Assembly (NCBI GenBank): GCA_027405735.1
Contig: JAPEHQ010000003.1
Coordinates: 992,001 to 1,056,000 of the forward strand
Origin: Mucor racemosus
Taxonomy: Eukaryota; Mucoromycota; Mucoromycetes; Mucorales; Mucoraceae
Reading direction: 5' to 3'
Length of the DNA stretch: 64,000 nt
Each line of letters begins with the position of its first letter. The first letter of the stretch is position 1. This document shows positions 49,496-60,718 of the stretch, piece after piece. The notes below the pieces were generated by a model. That model saw only the letters and a list, made by a program, of their open reading frames with translations, made no database searches and had not been told where the DNA came from. Position numbers and translations under genes: made by a program.

Positions 49496-51436
49496 ATGCG
49501 TCGTTCACCTTCACTTCATTGTTTATTACAACCAACACCAGATTTACATCATTTTCATCCGCAAGCCGAAGACATTTTAACGGATGAAGATTTACTCGAA
49601 TTGTTTCGAATAGTAAAGCAAATTATTAGAAAAAAACCAGATGCAGAACGTATTGCCAAATTATACTTTTGTATTGTATATGCAATGGGGGATTTATATC
49701 AATTTTATAAACCTATACATAGTGATGTAATGGTATTTAGAGACGAATCAAATGCTAGCAGTAGTAGCCCTATCATAGCTGAAGTTCAGTTGCCTTCATC
49801 TGTATCATGTTGTCAAAATATCTCATCTGAAGGTACACCATCTAGAGAAACCTCTATTACTACTACCCCTACAACTGCTATACGTTCATCTCCAGTGGAA
49901 TCTTCACCTACAGCAGGGCCTGCAGTACCTCAACGGATACTCTCAGTTTCATACCTTACGAATCCTTCACCTCCTATGAAATCATCAGGCCCTCAGTTAC
50001 CTCAAATCATGTCTCGACCACCTGATGAAACAACGACAGATCAATTCTCCGTGAGACCCTATACAAACATTAGACCTATTTATCCATCTTCTACTACATA
50101 TCAACCTCCCTGGACATCAGTGATAGATGAACAAAATCCTTCATCACCACATTCAAATAATCTGCAACATACACCACAACTACCTCAATACAGCCATCTT
50201 AATCATCATCAATCTCAACCTCACAATCAACCTCAACCATTAGGAAATCGATTTCCACATTTGAATACCCTAATGAATGGTGCAAGTACTGAAGTATTAA
50301 TGGAACCAAAGCAGAGAGGATTTTACTATCAGGATGGTAGAATTACAAGGGAACCTGCTTTATTGCAGCGCTATGCAGAGCAAGGTGTCCTTACTCAGGC
50401 TTCTTTAATGCGTAAAAGAAAGAAAGCTTTTGGAAGTGAAGCTGATTTTCCTTATGAATTGTCTACCATACCTGCTCCTATAAAGAAGCCCAAAATTCCG
50501 CACCGACATGGTGAATTCAAGCAAAGACGTACAGTAATTCTACACTAACATGCAGTTGCACGATTTACTAACAACTCTATTTTACTATTAGGCGACGATA
50601 TTATCAGTCGAATGCGAACCATTATGATGGCCGATTTAGAACAGAAAGCGCAACGGTTACCGAGCCATTTCACCTTGGGAATTGAAAAAGCAGTTTTGCC
50701 TTCTAATATCAATATCGATAACTTGAGTACAGAAGAAGCCAGTAAATTTTTATCACCAGCGCTTCGTATCTTGACGCTTCATTCCAACATGAAACCTCAT
50801 CTTGATAATGGCATGAATCAAAATGGCATTTACTATAACAATGATTATTTTCGACTTTACATGGCCTTTGTTCAATTCCAAAGTATTTTTGAAACGCTAT
50901 TCCCTAATGAAGTTATCAAAATTTCCAATACTAGTACACCTGTTTCTCTAGACGATGCAAGCAATATGCCTTCTCCCGGTTCGATGGCAGAAAGAGATAA
51001 AGATAGGGAACGGAATGCCAACATGAAAGCTTATCGTGGTTGGATCGAACCTTTTTTGACAGAAACTAATTGGGCCGCCTTCCGAAGAAACATTATGGTT
51101 GGTGAACGTATCATGCAGCTTACAAGTGTTGTAGGTCAAGGTGTCTTGTTAATGACCAAAGAACTCAGTGGCTCAAAATTACACTTGACATTTACTAATA
51201 ATGAATGGGATGAATTTATTCAAGGTCTTAGTCAAGGTCTTTGGGATGAAACCATTGATTGGAGTCATGATGAAGATGAATCAACTGAAGAAAGAAGGAA
51301 TGCTGGCGGTTCTCTCCTTGTTCATGAATTAAGGCTTAAATTTGCTACTCATTTTTGGTTTACTGAAGAAGGAACTGTCGTTGCTTCTGCTGAAAGAAAA
51401 GCGCTTCGTGCTAGAGAACGTCAAAATAACAAATAG
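49496..51436 (+). CDS. Unrecognised 625-aa protein
   Basis: Two exons, 49496-50528 and 50592-51436. The 63-nt intron joins codon C|GC (Arg) in frame. I do not recognise the family. Residues 1-80 form a compact alpha-helical segment (ILTDEDLLELFRIVKQIIRKKPDAERIAKLYF). About 90-270 is a disordered Pro/Ser/Thr/His/Gln-rich linker. From about 275 (RGFYYQDGRITREPALLQRYAEQG...) a conserved-looking region with a basic KRKKAF and a KKPKIPHR patch leads into a helical C-terminal domain rich in Trp (YRGWIEPFLTETNWAAFRRNIMVGERIM..., WDEFIQGLSQGLWDETIDW). The basic patches suggest a nuclear protein; this is inference. Start chosen at the first ATG of the open frame. AATAAA lies about 140 nt past the stop. 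Confidence 0.8.
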
Positions 51437-53715
51437 TTTTTTTTTATTTTTTTTTTTTTTTATTTTTTTTATTGTCAAATGTATATTATTTAGTCTTTTG
51501 CGTGTAATTTTATCAACTTCCTTCCCTTCCCCTTGTTCAAATAGTTTGTTTTTTTCCCTCATATATTTAGATTTCAAATAAAATTTCAAAAAAGAAAGGT
51601 TTTCCTGTATCCTTCCTCCAGCGGGATAAAGGTTAACTTTCGATATATCTATAGCAATAATTGCTCAGAATTTAAAACTAACTTTTTGCGATTTCATTGT
51701 CATTATTCTTTGATTTGTAATACTGTATAGCTATATTATGTTTTGTTCGTCTTTTCAAGTAGAATATAGTTTTGCACATTATTATTTCAGAAGTAATCTA
51801 TATTAAAAATACCAACGCATTTTATCTATTTTATGCAAAATATACCGTATGGTTTGAAAAACAGATCAATCTGAATATCAAAAAGTTGTATATTACCACA
51901 AGATTTGTAAGCTTTGTAATCGATTAGAACAGAAATTGAAATTGTGATGGAAATTTACATTTTCATGCAAAGAGCCCTTCCTCACATCTTAATGACAATT
52001 TTCATACAGGAAAAAAAAATACCATGATGATCTACATATCATAAGGTACATATAGATTGGTTTTAAATATATTTTAATATATGAATGCGTTTTTTTTTTT
52101 TTTAGCTTTTCTCAAGAGCAGTGCTATAAACAAGTATTCAAAATACCAGCCCGAATGCTAGGTGAGCATAAATTTGTTTTCATTAGAAGGTGGGGGGGGG
52201 GCCAAAATGAAAACACATTTATTCAAAACAAATTTTAAGTTTTGTAGTATAAGCATCCAATTAAGATTATCAAAAAATTTGTTTTCAAACTTTAAATTTG
52301 TTGACCTCCCAGAGATAAAACAAATTTCGATAAATATTTTATTTGGCCATTATACTTTCTGAATTAAATGAGGAAAGCAACTATAAGGCAAGTTATTATT
52401 GGTATTCTTAGAGCACGCAAGGGCAGAAGAATTGAGAAAACAAAGGAATTCATTAAAATGATTGATCTTGTGAACCATATCAATGATGCAAGTCTTGTTA
52501 CAAACCATAAGGATATGCCTCAAAGAAAGCGAGGGTCTCAAACCCAATTGAGCACTTATGTACCAATCAATGCTTACATTTAGACATTGTTAACATTGGT
52601 TATTTGTACATGGTAAATAAAGCGTGCACTGATTAAAAGAAAAGAGATCGCAAATGCTAATAAAGTTTGCATTATATGGCTGGAGTTTCTTGTGTCATAT
52701 GATTATTTGTACCACACATGTTGTATGTAATTTAAAGATTTACAAAACTATGATCTTTCCCATTTTAATTTCCTTTTATGTCATATAAACATTTGGAAAA
52801 TTGAAGCTTTATAAGTATTATCTATCATTTTACTTTTTAATATTATTATCAAACAAAAAATCAATCGAACTGTAAAAGTCTACTCTCTGTTCATAATGTT
52901 GATTTACATCTATATATCTAGGGTGGGCACTAAGATTCTGAATTCGAGGTTCTAATACGAATATAATAAATACTACTCATTTTGAAACATTGTTTACACC
53001 AATATGCTCCTAAATGAAAGGCAAAACGACAATGAACGCTTTAACATATCTGATAATTTTAAGCAAGGATGGCAATGCCATTCATAACTTGATCAGACTT
53101 TAAACATGTAATTAGAAACAGTTATGAAGCTAAAATCATTAAATTTCTGATTTGGATTTTGGGAATTTATTGTCGGATATGAACACCATACGAGAATGGA
53201 TTTGAATAGTATATGAGTGAAGCAATGTATTATTGATTTGTAATTCTCTATTCTAGAAAAATCTTTGCTGTCTACTACGTACAAGATGCATGAGTGGGCT
53301 GATACTTTCCAATATATGGTTTATATGTTATGATGTGCGCAAATTTTATGCTGTCTATATCTCTTTTTATTGAGTATTCATCAAACAAAAAATACCGACA
53401 TACTTTGGACATTCTCAAATTTGCATTCGGCTCTTTGCATTTCGTATTCTAGTTATGCCGTTTGTAGGTAAAGCCTTCAAAGCGCTTGAAAAAACGCCGC
53501 ATTTGGTTGTAAATAATGCAAAATGATAAAATCACAAGCAGCAAAAGGTCGTATATTACTCAGTGATAAATAATATTGAAACTTTATGTTTGCACTCATA
53601 TGATGAAGGGTCTAAACGTTAACAATGTTACTAATTTAAAATCAATGGGACAATGTGATGTTCATTCTAAAAGCTATAATATATATATACATGATTTTTA
53701 TTCTAGAATTACTAT
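51437..53715. other. Convergent intergenic region
   Basis: About 2.3 kb between two converging genes. Contains a 71-codon basic ORF (52368-52583, RARKGRRIEKTKEFIKMIDL...) without a known domain, poly-T runs and a poly-G run near 52190. No supported gene. Confidence 0.4.
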
Positions 53716-54737
53716 CTATAACAAATCCTTCCATTCTGAATCGGTTAAACCCAAGTATTCAGCACCATATTTCTCTTGAGCAGCTTTGCATTGTTCTTTT
53801 AACTCACTTGAAGGAGCGATTTTGCTTTTAATAACGATAGTGTGGATAGTACGCAAAGCCTTTTCAACCATATCTTCATCTTCTTCATCCTTGGTATACT
53901 TGACAAGAACCTTTTGAAGGTCTTCCAAAGTTCCATCTTTAACCAAACGTTCTGTCAATCCAATAGAATCATCAAACACTAAACTGTTATACAAGAAAAC
54001 AACCTTTCTCAACATGTTTGCATCTTGACAATTTTTCAAAATATCATGCAAGCTTTCAAAACCATTCAATTTGTCAAATGCTTCCACACCAGCTTGATGG
54101 TGCTTCAAGAAACCAGAAATAGCATATTGTGCTTTGTTACGAACAGATTTATCCTCGTCACTTAATAATTTTACAAGAGGTTCTAAACCTTGATTATCCA
54201 AAAACTATCATAAAAAACGAAAAAAAGTTAATACCAAAATCCTACAGCCTCGTAAAATATGTTTACTTACAGCCTTTTGTGCTTCAGGGTTGTTTTGAAC
54301 AGCTGTACCGCAAACCCAAGCTGTTCCCTTACGAACCTCAGGAGCTTCATGATCCAATTGCTTGATAATAGCAGGCCATAACTTCATATTCTCGATATTA
54401 CGAGCATTATCAATACCTTCAATAAGTAATTCCAAGTTATCAAGAGCGATTTCCTTGTTTTGAATTGTATCTTCGGGATCACTAATACATGCGACAGCAT
54501 CTTGATAATGAAAAAAAAAAAAAAAAAAAGTTAATATTTTATACAAATCTATTTTACATATATACTCAACATACCTTTCATACGTGTGGCGTCGTCTTTA
54601 CCTAAAATTGCTTCAAGAACCTTGGGATCATATCTCTTGGGATCAGCTACAGCTTCTCCGCGACGAATAGCGGCAGCGTGTTCAGCTAAAGCGCTGTTAT
54701 CACTGTTGTTGACGGCCCATTGAAGTAATTTTTCCAT
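53716..54737 (-). CDS. FES1: Hsp70 nucleotide-exchange factor (Fes1/HspBP1 family, armadillo fold)
   Basis: Three exons: 54737-54575, 54500-54271, 54204-53716. Introns are 74 and 66 nt, and the total is 293 aa, the usual Fes1 size. The N-terminus MEKLLQWAVNNSDN is the family signature (LLKWSIENS-type). Armadillo-like helical repeats follow: KLWPAIIKQLDHEAPEVRKGTAWVCGTAVQNN, LEPLVKLLSDEDKSVRNKAQYAISGFLKHH, and LRKVVFLYNSLVFDD. Fes1 opens the nucleotide-binding domain of cytosolic Hsp70 to release ADP, and supports folding and degradation of misfolded proteins. Intron 1 has an 18-base poly-T just before its acceptor. Confidence 0.93.
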
Positions 54738-57700
54738 ATTGTAATTTTTATTTTTTTGGTTTATGAATTAAAAATAAAAAAAAAAAATTGATGGCTTGTC
54801 GGATTTGAGCTCCCTTTAATATACAAATATTTTTTTTTTTTTTCCTTCTGGTTGCTTCCAGAGAAATCCTTGTAGTTTCCGGTCCGGAGGCATTAGAAAT
54901 CAAGCCTCTAATACGAAATGTTTAGGATACATTACAGAATGGCCTAGCGCATATAAGCTAAAATTTACATATACTACTAGCCTATGTACAGCCGCCCTAC
55001 AATACAAGTCGTAAGCCATAAATTCGAAATAGTGTGTAATATCTACGTGGAATCCTCATAATGATTTTGGACATTTTAAATAGACATTGTGGCAGGAAAC
55101 TGATTTCAAAGAACCGGAGCTGGAATTGCTTTTTATTATTTTCCAAAATTCGCTTAAAAAGACCATACTTTGAATCGTAATTGTAATCCAGTTTTTGTAT
55201 GGTTATTGCATGAACAAAAATGTAGATATCTACTTGGGATGTCACTACACAAGTTAAAAAATATTTTTTGGATCTAGTTCGCATCATAGCTTTAAATAAA
55301 CTATTTAAGAGTAGGGTATTGAAATTTTACTGCTTAATTTAGATGTTGTTAGGAAGCAATATCTCGACAAAAAAATAAGCTACTGAACTGTGCTTATTAA
55401 TTAGACTCTACTTTTTTCATGATTCTCTATAACATATTCAAGTTTTAAGGGATTTGGTTTTTTTTCATATTTTTTCGTTAGTATTTCAAGTAATAAAAAA
55501 TTCTTAAACTACAATCGTGTTGTAATACTATGCTTAGACGATAGTGCAAAACAGTAGCTGAAAGGCCTACTTTGTCTTTCTTCGAAATATTAATTTTTGG
55601 TAGAGATATTCAAGTTTGACAAAAAAAAACTGATCTGACCTAAAACATCCTGACATTTTTCCCTGTGTTTGCTCGTCCTTCGAATCTCCGATTTCCAAAA
55701 AAATCAACAAAGCTTTAAATATCTCAACGAAAAATGATGATACAGCTGCAAATAATACATCATTCTGTAGGTGATTTTGCTGTCTATTATGTGAGTAAAT
55801 TTAATTATTTATACTGGATAAAAAAATAGGAGTTTTTTCTGAAAAACAGCTAAAATTTCACTTGCATTTTACTGTAGATTTTGTAACAAAATATATTTTG
55901 AAACTTTTACCATCTGATGAAGAATCAAAATCTACATAAAAAATATTAGAAACACAAAGTAGACCTATCATTCACTTATTGTGTAATCTCGCATTTTTGA
56001 TTTTCATCAATTTTTTGGATCGAAAATCAACAAAAATATTCAAACACCGAAGCCTTACATTTCAAATCGAAATAAATTACAACGCTTTTCTCTACAACTT
56101 ACCATTTATCACCATTCCTCGAGAAGTTATCAAAATAACATATGATAAATACCGCAGCACTAGGATATGTGTATTATCACGAGTTTGCTAATGTTTCCTA
56201 ATAATAAATCGAAAAATTCTAAAAATATTAGGTGCCATTAGTCTAAAATATTCATGTTGCTTGATTGAAATGTCACTTAATTAATGGGTTTATCTGTTTC
56301 ATACTATTTGTTTAAAAGACTACTGTTGTGCCATTATAATAATCAATACACTTATAACCATATGCATGCAATAGAAGACTTGCTTTTTCTATAATCAATA
56401 TTTTTGTCGCATATATAGTCTATATATTTGCAGCATGTGCTACCAAAACTGCTGCGGCTTTTGTTTATTTATAGGGTGCAGCGTTATAATTTTAGGCACA
56501 TGCAAGAATAAAATATGCTGAGTATCTAATGAACATGAGGGATAAGTCTTTGGTTTTCTTATAAACCAAGAAAGCATGAATAAGCTTTGCACATTTGCAG
56601 TAGAAACTCGACCGTATAAACAATACGCAGCACTGCTACAAATTAAACAAATACATTGTAATAAAACACTTATTTTAGATTGCCAATATGAAATAACATC
56701 CATTTACATCTTTCCACTTACAACGTCTTTAAACATCTTTAGCAATAAAACCACTCTGTAGTAGGTAACAACTTACTACTAATCAAAACTTCAAAGCGCG
56801 CCACAAGCGTGAAAACAAGTAGGAAAGTAGAAACGTATAGAAAAAGCATACTAAACGAGCTTTATATACTACAAAAAAGATATTAAAAAATACATTGAGC
56901 TCTAGCGCATCTTTTGATACTATATTTATCTAGTTTACTTAAAGTTTTTGTAGATTTTGAAACTGACATGACATTTCGAACAGTTTTTTTTTATCATTTT
57001 TGGAAAGTTGATTTTCAAAACCAGAGCGAGCCTTGTTTAGGCATCCTACAGTTATGTTTTTTACACCGTTAAAAAGAAAAAAAGCAGCAAATTTATCTGT
57101 GTTAACGACGTTAATTTATCTTGCATATTGAAATACATATAAATCCTTGAAGTTGACCCTTTTTCTTCGAAAAATGCGTGAAAGTATCACAAATCCATTT
57201 CAGCGTGATCTGAGTTGGAAATCACCATTCGCCAGCTTTTCATTTTTCATACAGGCAGGAACTATACCCTTTTATAAGTGCGTTAACTTTTGCTATTTTT
57301 GATAAATATTATTAAAACAAAAAATATAGAAATATTAGTGATGCACTATAAAATAATTGTTTATATAAACTATTGTTATTAATGTTTGCTATCACTTGAA
57401 AAAATTCTTGAAAAATAAAATTAGTGAATTTTTGAATTTAAATTGGCAAAGAAAGTTCGATTTTTTTTTTGCAGCATGGCATTTCCATCATTATATCCTC
57501 TAATGAAACTTTCGACCAGCCTTGATCATGTTTAAAATTTAAGAAAATAGAGTTGGATCACCGAGAATTAAAATTTTAAATGAGGGTTTTTAACAATAAC
57601 CACATTGAGAGTATTTTTGGAACAACCAAAATGTTTTGTTCAGGGCAGCCGCATTTTTTGCAAGATTCTCGGTAATTCTATCGAGGAAATTGTAGTTTGA

Positions 57701-57946
57701 AGGTCAAAAATTGCATTAAAACAAGAATCTTTGTAATAGGTAAAGATTTGGATTTTCTGATCTAAATTCAAGTGGCCAATACCACCAACCAATATAATTT
57801 GACAAATTTGAATTTTTTTTTGTAGACCATGAAATTTAACCAAATTTTCCAAGGTTTTGAATATATATTGTTATTAATAAACAAGTACATGACCATACTA
57901 CTCAATATGTACCGTCTCAAGCATGAAATGCAGTATGTGGGAGTAG
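54738..57946. other. Long gene-poor region
   Basis: About 3.2 kb upstream of Fes1 and of the next plus-strand gene. AT-rich and without supported genes; short ORFs (up to 96 codons) lack domains. Includes a diverged inverted copy of repeat B. Confidence 0.4.
55560..55970 (-). repeat. Diverged copy of repeat B (inverted)
   Basis: Reading on the plus strand, AAATATTAATTTTTGGTAGAG at the left and TTTCACTTGCATTTTACTGT, CATCTGATGAAGAATCAAAA, CTACATAAAAAATATT at the right follow the order of the inverted B copies at 37.5 and 63.2 kb, but with many differences. An older insertion. Confidence 0.45.
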
Positions 57947-57954
57947 TATATAAG
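57947..57954 (+). promoter_or_regulatory. Candidate TATA box
   Basis: TATATAAG 145 bp upstream of the ATG at 58099, within a more GC-balanced stretch than its surroundings. Consistent with a core promoter, unproven. Confidence 0.3.
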
Positions 57955-58098
57955 CTCTGCCCTAACAAGATTGATAGTGTTGAGAAGGACTGTCTTTTAT
58001 AGACTGCTCTATTCATTTCCCCCTTGTCGGTCCTAGTTGAACCCCCCCTTCCACAATTCTTGTCAATTTTTCTTACCACCAACTTTTACAACAAAACT

Positions 58099-58827
58099 AT
58101 GTCTTCACTTGGTCGTCTTTGCCGTATCGCTTTACCTAAACAACACCAACAACAACAAATTCGATTTGTTTCAACACAATTTGTTGCTGGTCGTAAAGGA
58201 TATGCACATGGATTTGAAGCACCTGAAGGAACTAGAGAAAATACTAAAACAATCAACAAGCGTAGAGAATTAGGAAATTCACTTCCTTCTCATTTGGAGG
58301 GTACTACTCCATCTACCATCTCAAGTACTAGTCCCAAGAAATTATATCGTCAAGAACTCAAGGTCACACGCCACAAGTATGCACGTGAATTATTAGAAAA
58401 GCACGGTAAAAGACAAATGGAATCTGCTGAGAAATTAGCCAAGACAGAAGCCAAGGATCAACAAAGCAAAGAAGCCTTGATTTCAGCCAAGAAACAACAA
58501 CAAGCACACGAACAAGAGGTTGTCGGATTATTAGATTTGGAAACCATTGAAAACAATCAAACCGATAGAAATCAAAAACGTCTTGTTAATCGATTGCAAC
58601 TTGAAGAAACACAGCGAAACACACGACGCAAACAGCTGTTGAAATTGTACACCAACACAGACTCTTTTGTGACACTTGACAATTTAGATGCTAAAGTGGA
58701 TGCTGTTATGACTTCAGAGGGAAGATCTTTCCATGAGGATTTCAATGAATTAATGCATAGTACTAGCACTATTCAATCAGAGATTGAACAAAGAAAGGCA
58801 CAATTAAAGGAAGTGATGGGCCTTTAG
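58099..58827 (+). CDS. Probable mitochondrial small-subunit ribosomal protein (mS26/Pet123-like)
   Basis: Intronless, 242 aa from ATG 58099. The frame is open further upstream, but this Met begins a typical mitochondrial presequence (MSSLGRLCRIALPKQHQQQQ, then RFVSTQFVAGRKGYAHGFE). The body is highly charged and helical (YRQELKVTRHKYARELLEKH, followed by Glu/Lys/Gln-rich coiled coil and RLQLEETQRNTRRKQLLKLY). A C-terminal SFVTLDNLDAKVDAVM segment recalls the end of fungal mS26-type proteins. The family call rests on size, presequence and charge pattern. AATAAA-type signals lie about 45 nt after the stop. Confidence 0.6.
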   Translation: MSSLGRLCRIALPKQHQQQQIRFVSTQFVAGRKGYAHGFEAPEGTRENTKTINKRRELGNSLPSHLEGTTPSTISSTSPKKLYRQELKVTRHKYARELLEKHGKRQMESAEKLAKTEAKDQQSKEALISAKKQQQAHEQEVVGLLDLETIENNQTDRNQKRLVNRLQLEETQRNTRRKQLLKLYTNTDSFVTLDNLDAKVDAVMTSEGRSFHEDFNELMHSTSTIQSEIEQRKAQLKEVMGL

Positions 58828-59618
58828 AAAGAAAGAAAAGATTACATTAGATGTTTTTCGTGTGTGTGAAATAAAAATAAATGATATATGTGTTACCTAC
58901 ATGTCAACTGACTTGGTTAAAATTGTGGATTCACGTTTTAAAGTGACTAATTTAGCCATGTCAAACCTAAATTTAGCACATCTAAAATGTATTGATTTAT
59001 TATGCAGGAGAAGCAATCTTTTGTAGCAAGGTCTTGAAAGTAAATTTTTAGTGGATACAGAGTTAATTTGACAACATTTTGCATACAGTATTTTGATGAA
59101 GCCTCCAAATGTGGCCATAGCGTCCTTTTTTAAATCATTAAGATGACGTGTTATATATATAGAAGAAGATGCCAAATCTCTTACAAGATATATCATGTGT
59201 GGTACAGGAGTAAGTGGCTTTTTATATATATAATAGCTTCTATTATCATCATCATCATTTATTATCATCACTCATTTAAACATCATCCCCCTCTTTTCTT
59301 TCCTTCCTTTTTTCTTTCGCTCTTTTTTTTTCTTTTTTTTTAAAAAAATTATTTTCGCTTTTTTCCTTTTTATTTTAACAGTTTCAAATCATCGAAAATT
59401 GCAATAAACTTTAAGCAAAGTTTATCATATGGAACCAATCAAGTCTATTTAATTACAACTTCAGTAGCTTTATTTATTATACGCCTTTTTTCTCTCCGCT
59501 TGTCAAAAATACGCAATATCTCTTTTTTCCTTCTCTTCTTCTTCATCTCGTTTTATTTTATTTTTTTACTTTTTTTTTTCACTTTTCCACTTTAATTTTC
59601 TTTTAAATCCTATATAAA
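58828..59618. other. Intergenic region
   Basis: 3' end of the mitochondrial-protein gene, then CT-rich and T-rich promoter-like DNA before the homeodomain gene. A 124-codon minus-strand ORF (58897-59271) has no domain and is probably chance. Confidence 0.4.
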
Positions 59619-60718
59619 ATGTCACTCCAGACAACACCAAGTCCACTTGTCGAGAAAAAGGTAATTTTTGTGTTAAATTTTGAGTCGACCTTCATCTTAA
59701 ACCCCACACTTTTTTTTATTATTATCTCGGTTAGAAACTGCGTACATTCAGTCCTGTTATTTTATTTCATGATCATCAGTATGTAAATGCTGGATCAGGT
59801 GATCTTCAACATGTTCATATTCCTTACGGTGACCCTTCTTACGGGCGTCATCTTGATTCACACAAGAAAAGAATACATGAAATGTTACAAACAAATGGTA
59901 GATATTGGCTAGATATCATTACTTGGACAAGAGGTAAACAAAAAAAAAAAAAAAAAAAAAAATCAAGAAAACAAGCACGAAAAAATTGTCTGTGCGTTTT
60001 TAATAACATGTCAATCAATGTATATAGATCATCCTGAACCATTGGATCATTCTCCTGTCCCTTCTCTTGTGTCATCACCTAGTCCACCTCATCATCATCA
60101 ACAACATCATTATCAACAAAATTATTCACAACATCCCCTTTATTATAGCTCTAAAAATAAGAATAATAATGGTCGCCCACCTTCACCTCAAGATGATAAT
60201 GAATCAGATTCTAATGGATTCCGTCTTCGTCTTAATAAACACATGACAGAGAAAAAGGTAACCTCAGCATCAGCATCAACTACTAATAAACGCCGACGTG
60301 GGAATCTGCCAAAGGCCGTAACTGCTATTCTGCGTGATTGGCTCTCACGACATAAAAAACACCCGTATCCAACCGAAGAGGAAAAGGCTGCTTTGGCTGC
60401 TGAAACAAGTTTGAACCTGAATCAGATTAGTAACTGGTTTATTAATGCAAGAAGACGTATTTTACAGCCTATGCTCGAACAAGAAGAAGAACAAGATAAA
60501 AATGAAATGGATTTGATTGTGCCTTATGATGCTAGACATTTAGGTAATATAAATGTTCATCTTGTATAAAAACATCTTATTAATATTTCTTATCAGATGA
60601 TGTTTATCATGATCGACGGCTTAGAAAGAGATCAGCTACTGACGTTTTAGCTGTTAAATACCCACCAACAAAAAGAATGGCACCAAACAACCACAATTCT
60701 GTCAGAAGAAGAAGTTAA
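59619..60718 (+). CDS. TALE-class homeodomain transcription factor
   Basis: Four exons: 59619-59660, 59735-59933, 60028-60543, 60597-60718. Introns of 74, 94 and 53 nt join in frame, giving 292 aa. The homeodomain spans about 168-228: KRRRGNLPKAVTAILRDWL, then a loop with the three-residue extension typical of TALE proteins (HKKHPYPTEEEK), and recognition helix ISNWFINARRR. Before it, residues 15-80 form an unusual conserved-looking segment (RTFSPVILFHDHQYVNAG..., HKKRIHEMLQTNGRYWLDIITW), followed by a Pro/His/Gln linker. TALE factors in fungi control development or mating; which applies here cannot be said. A short basic C-terminal exon (KRMAPNNHNSVRRRS) may act in nuclear import. Intron 2 opens with a poly-A tract. 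Confidence 0.9.

Noticed and set aside
52368..52583. Basic 71-codon ORF between converging genes
   Set aside because: No domain, no splice partner, no upstream promoter features; composition alone is not enough.
58897..59271. 124-codon minus-strand ORF after the mitochondrial-protein gene
   Set aside because: Overlaps the likely 3' untranslated region, low-quality start (Asp/Asn repeat), no domain.
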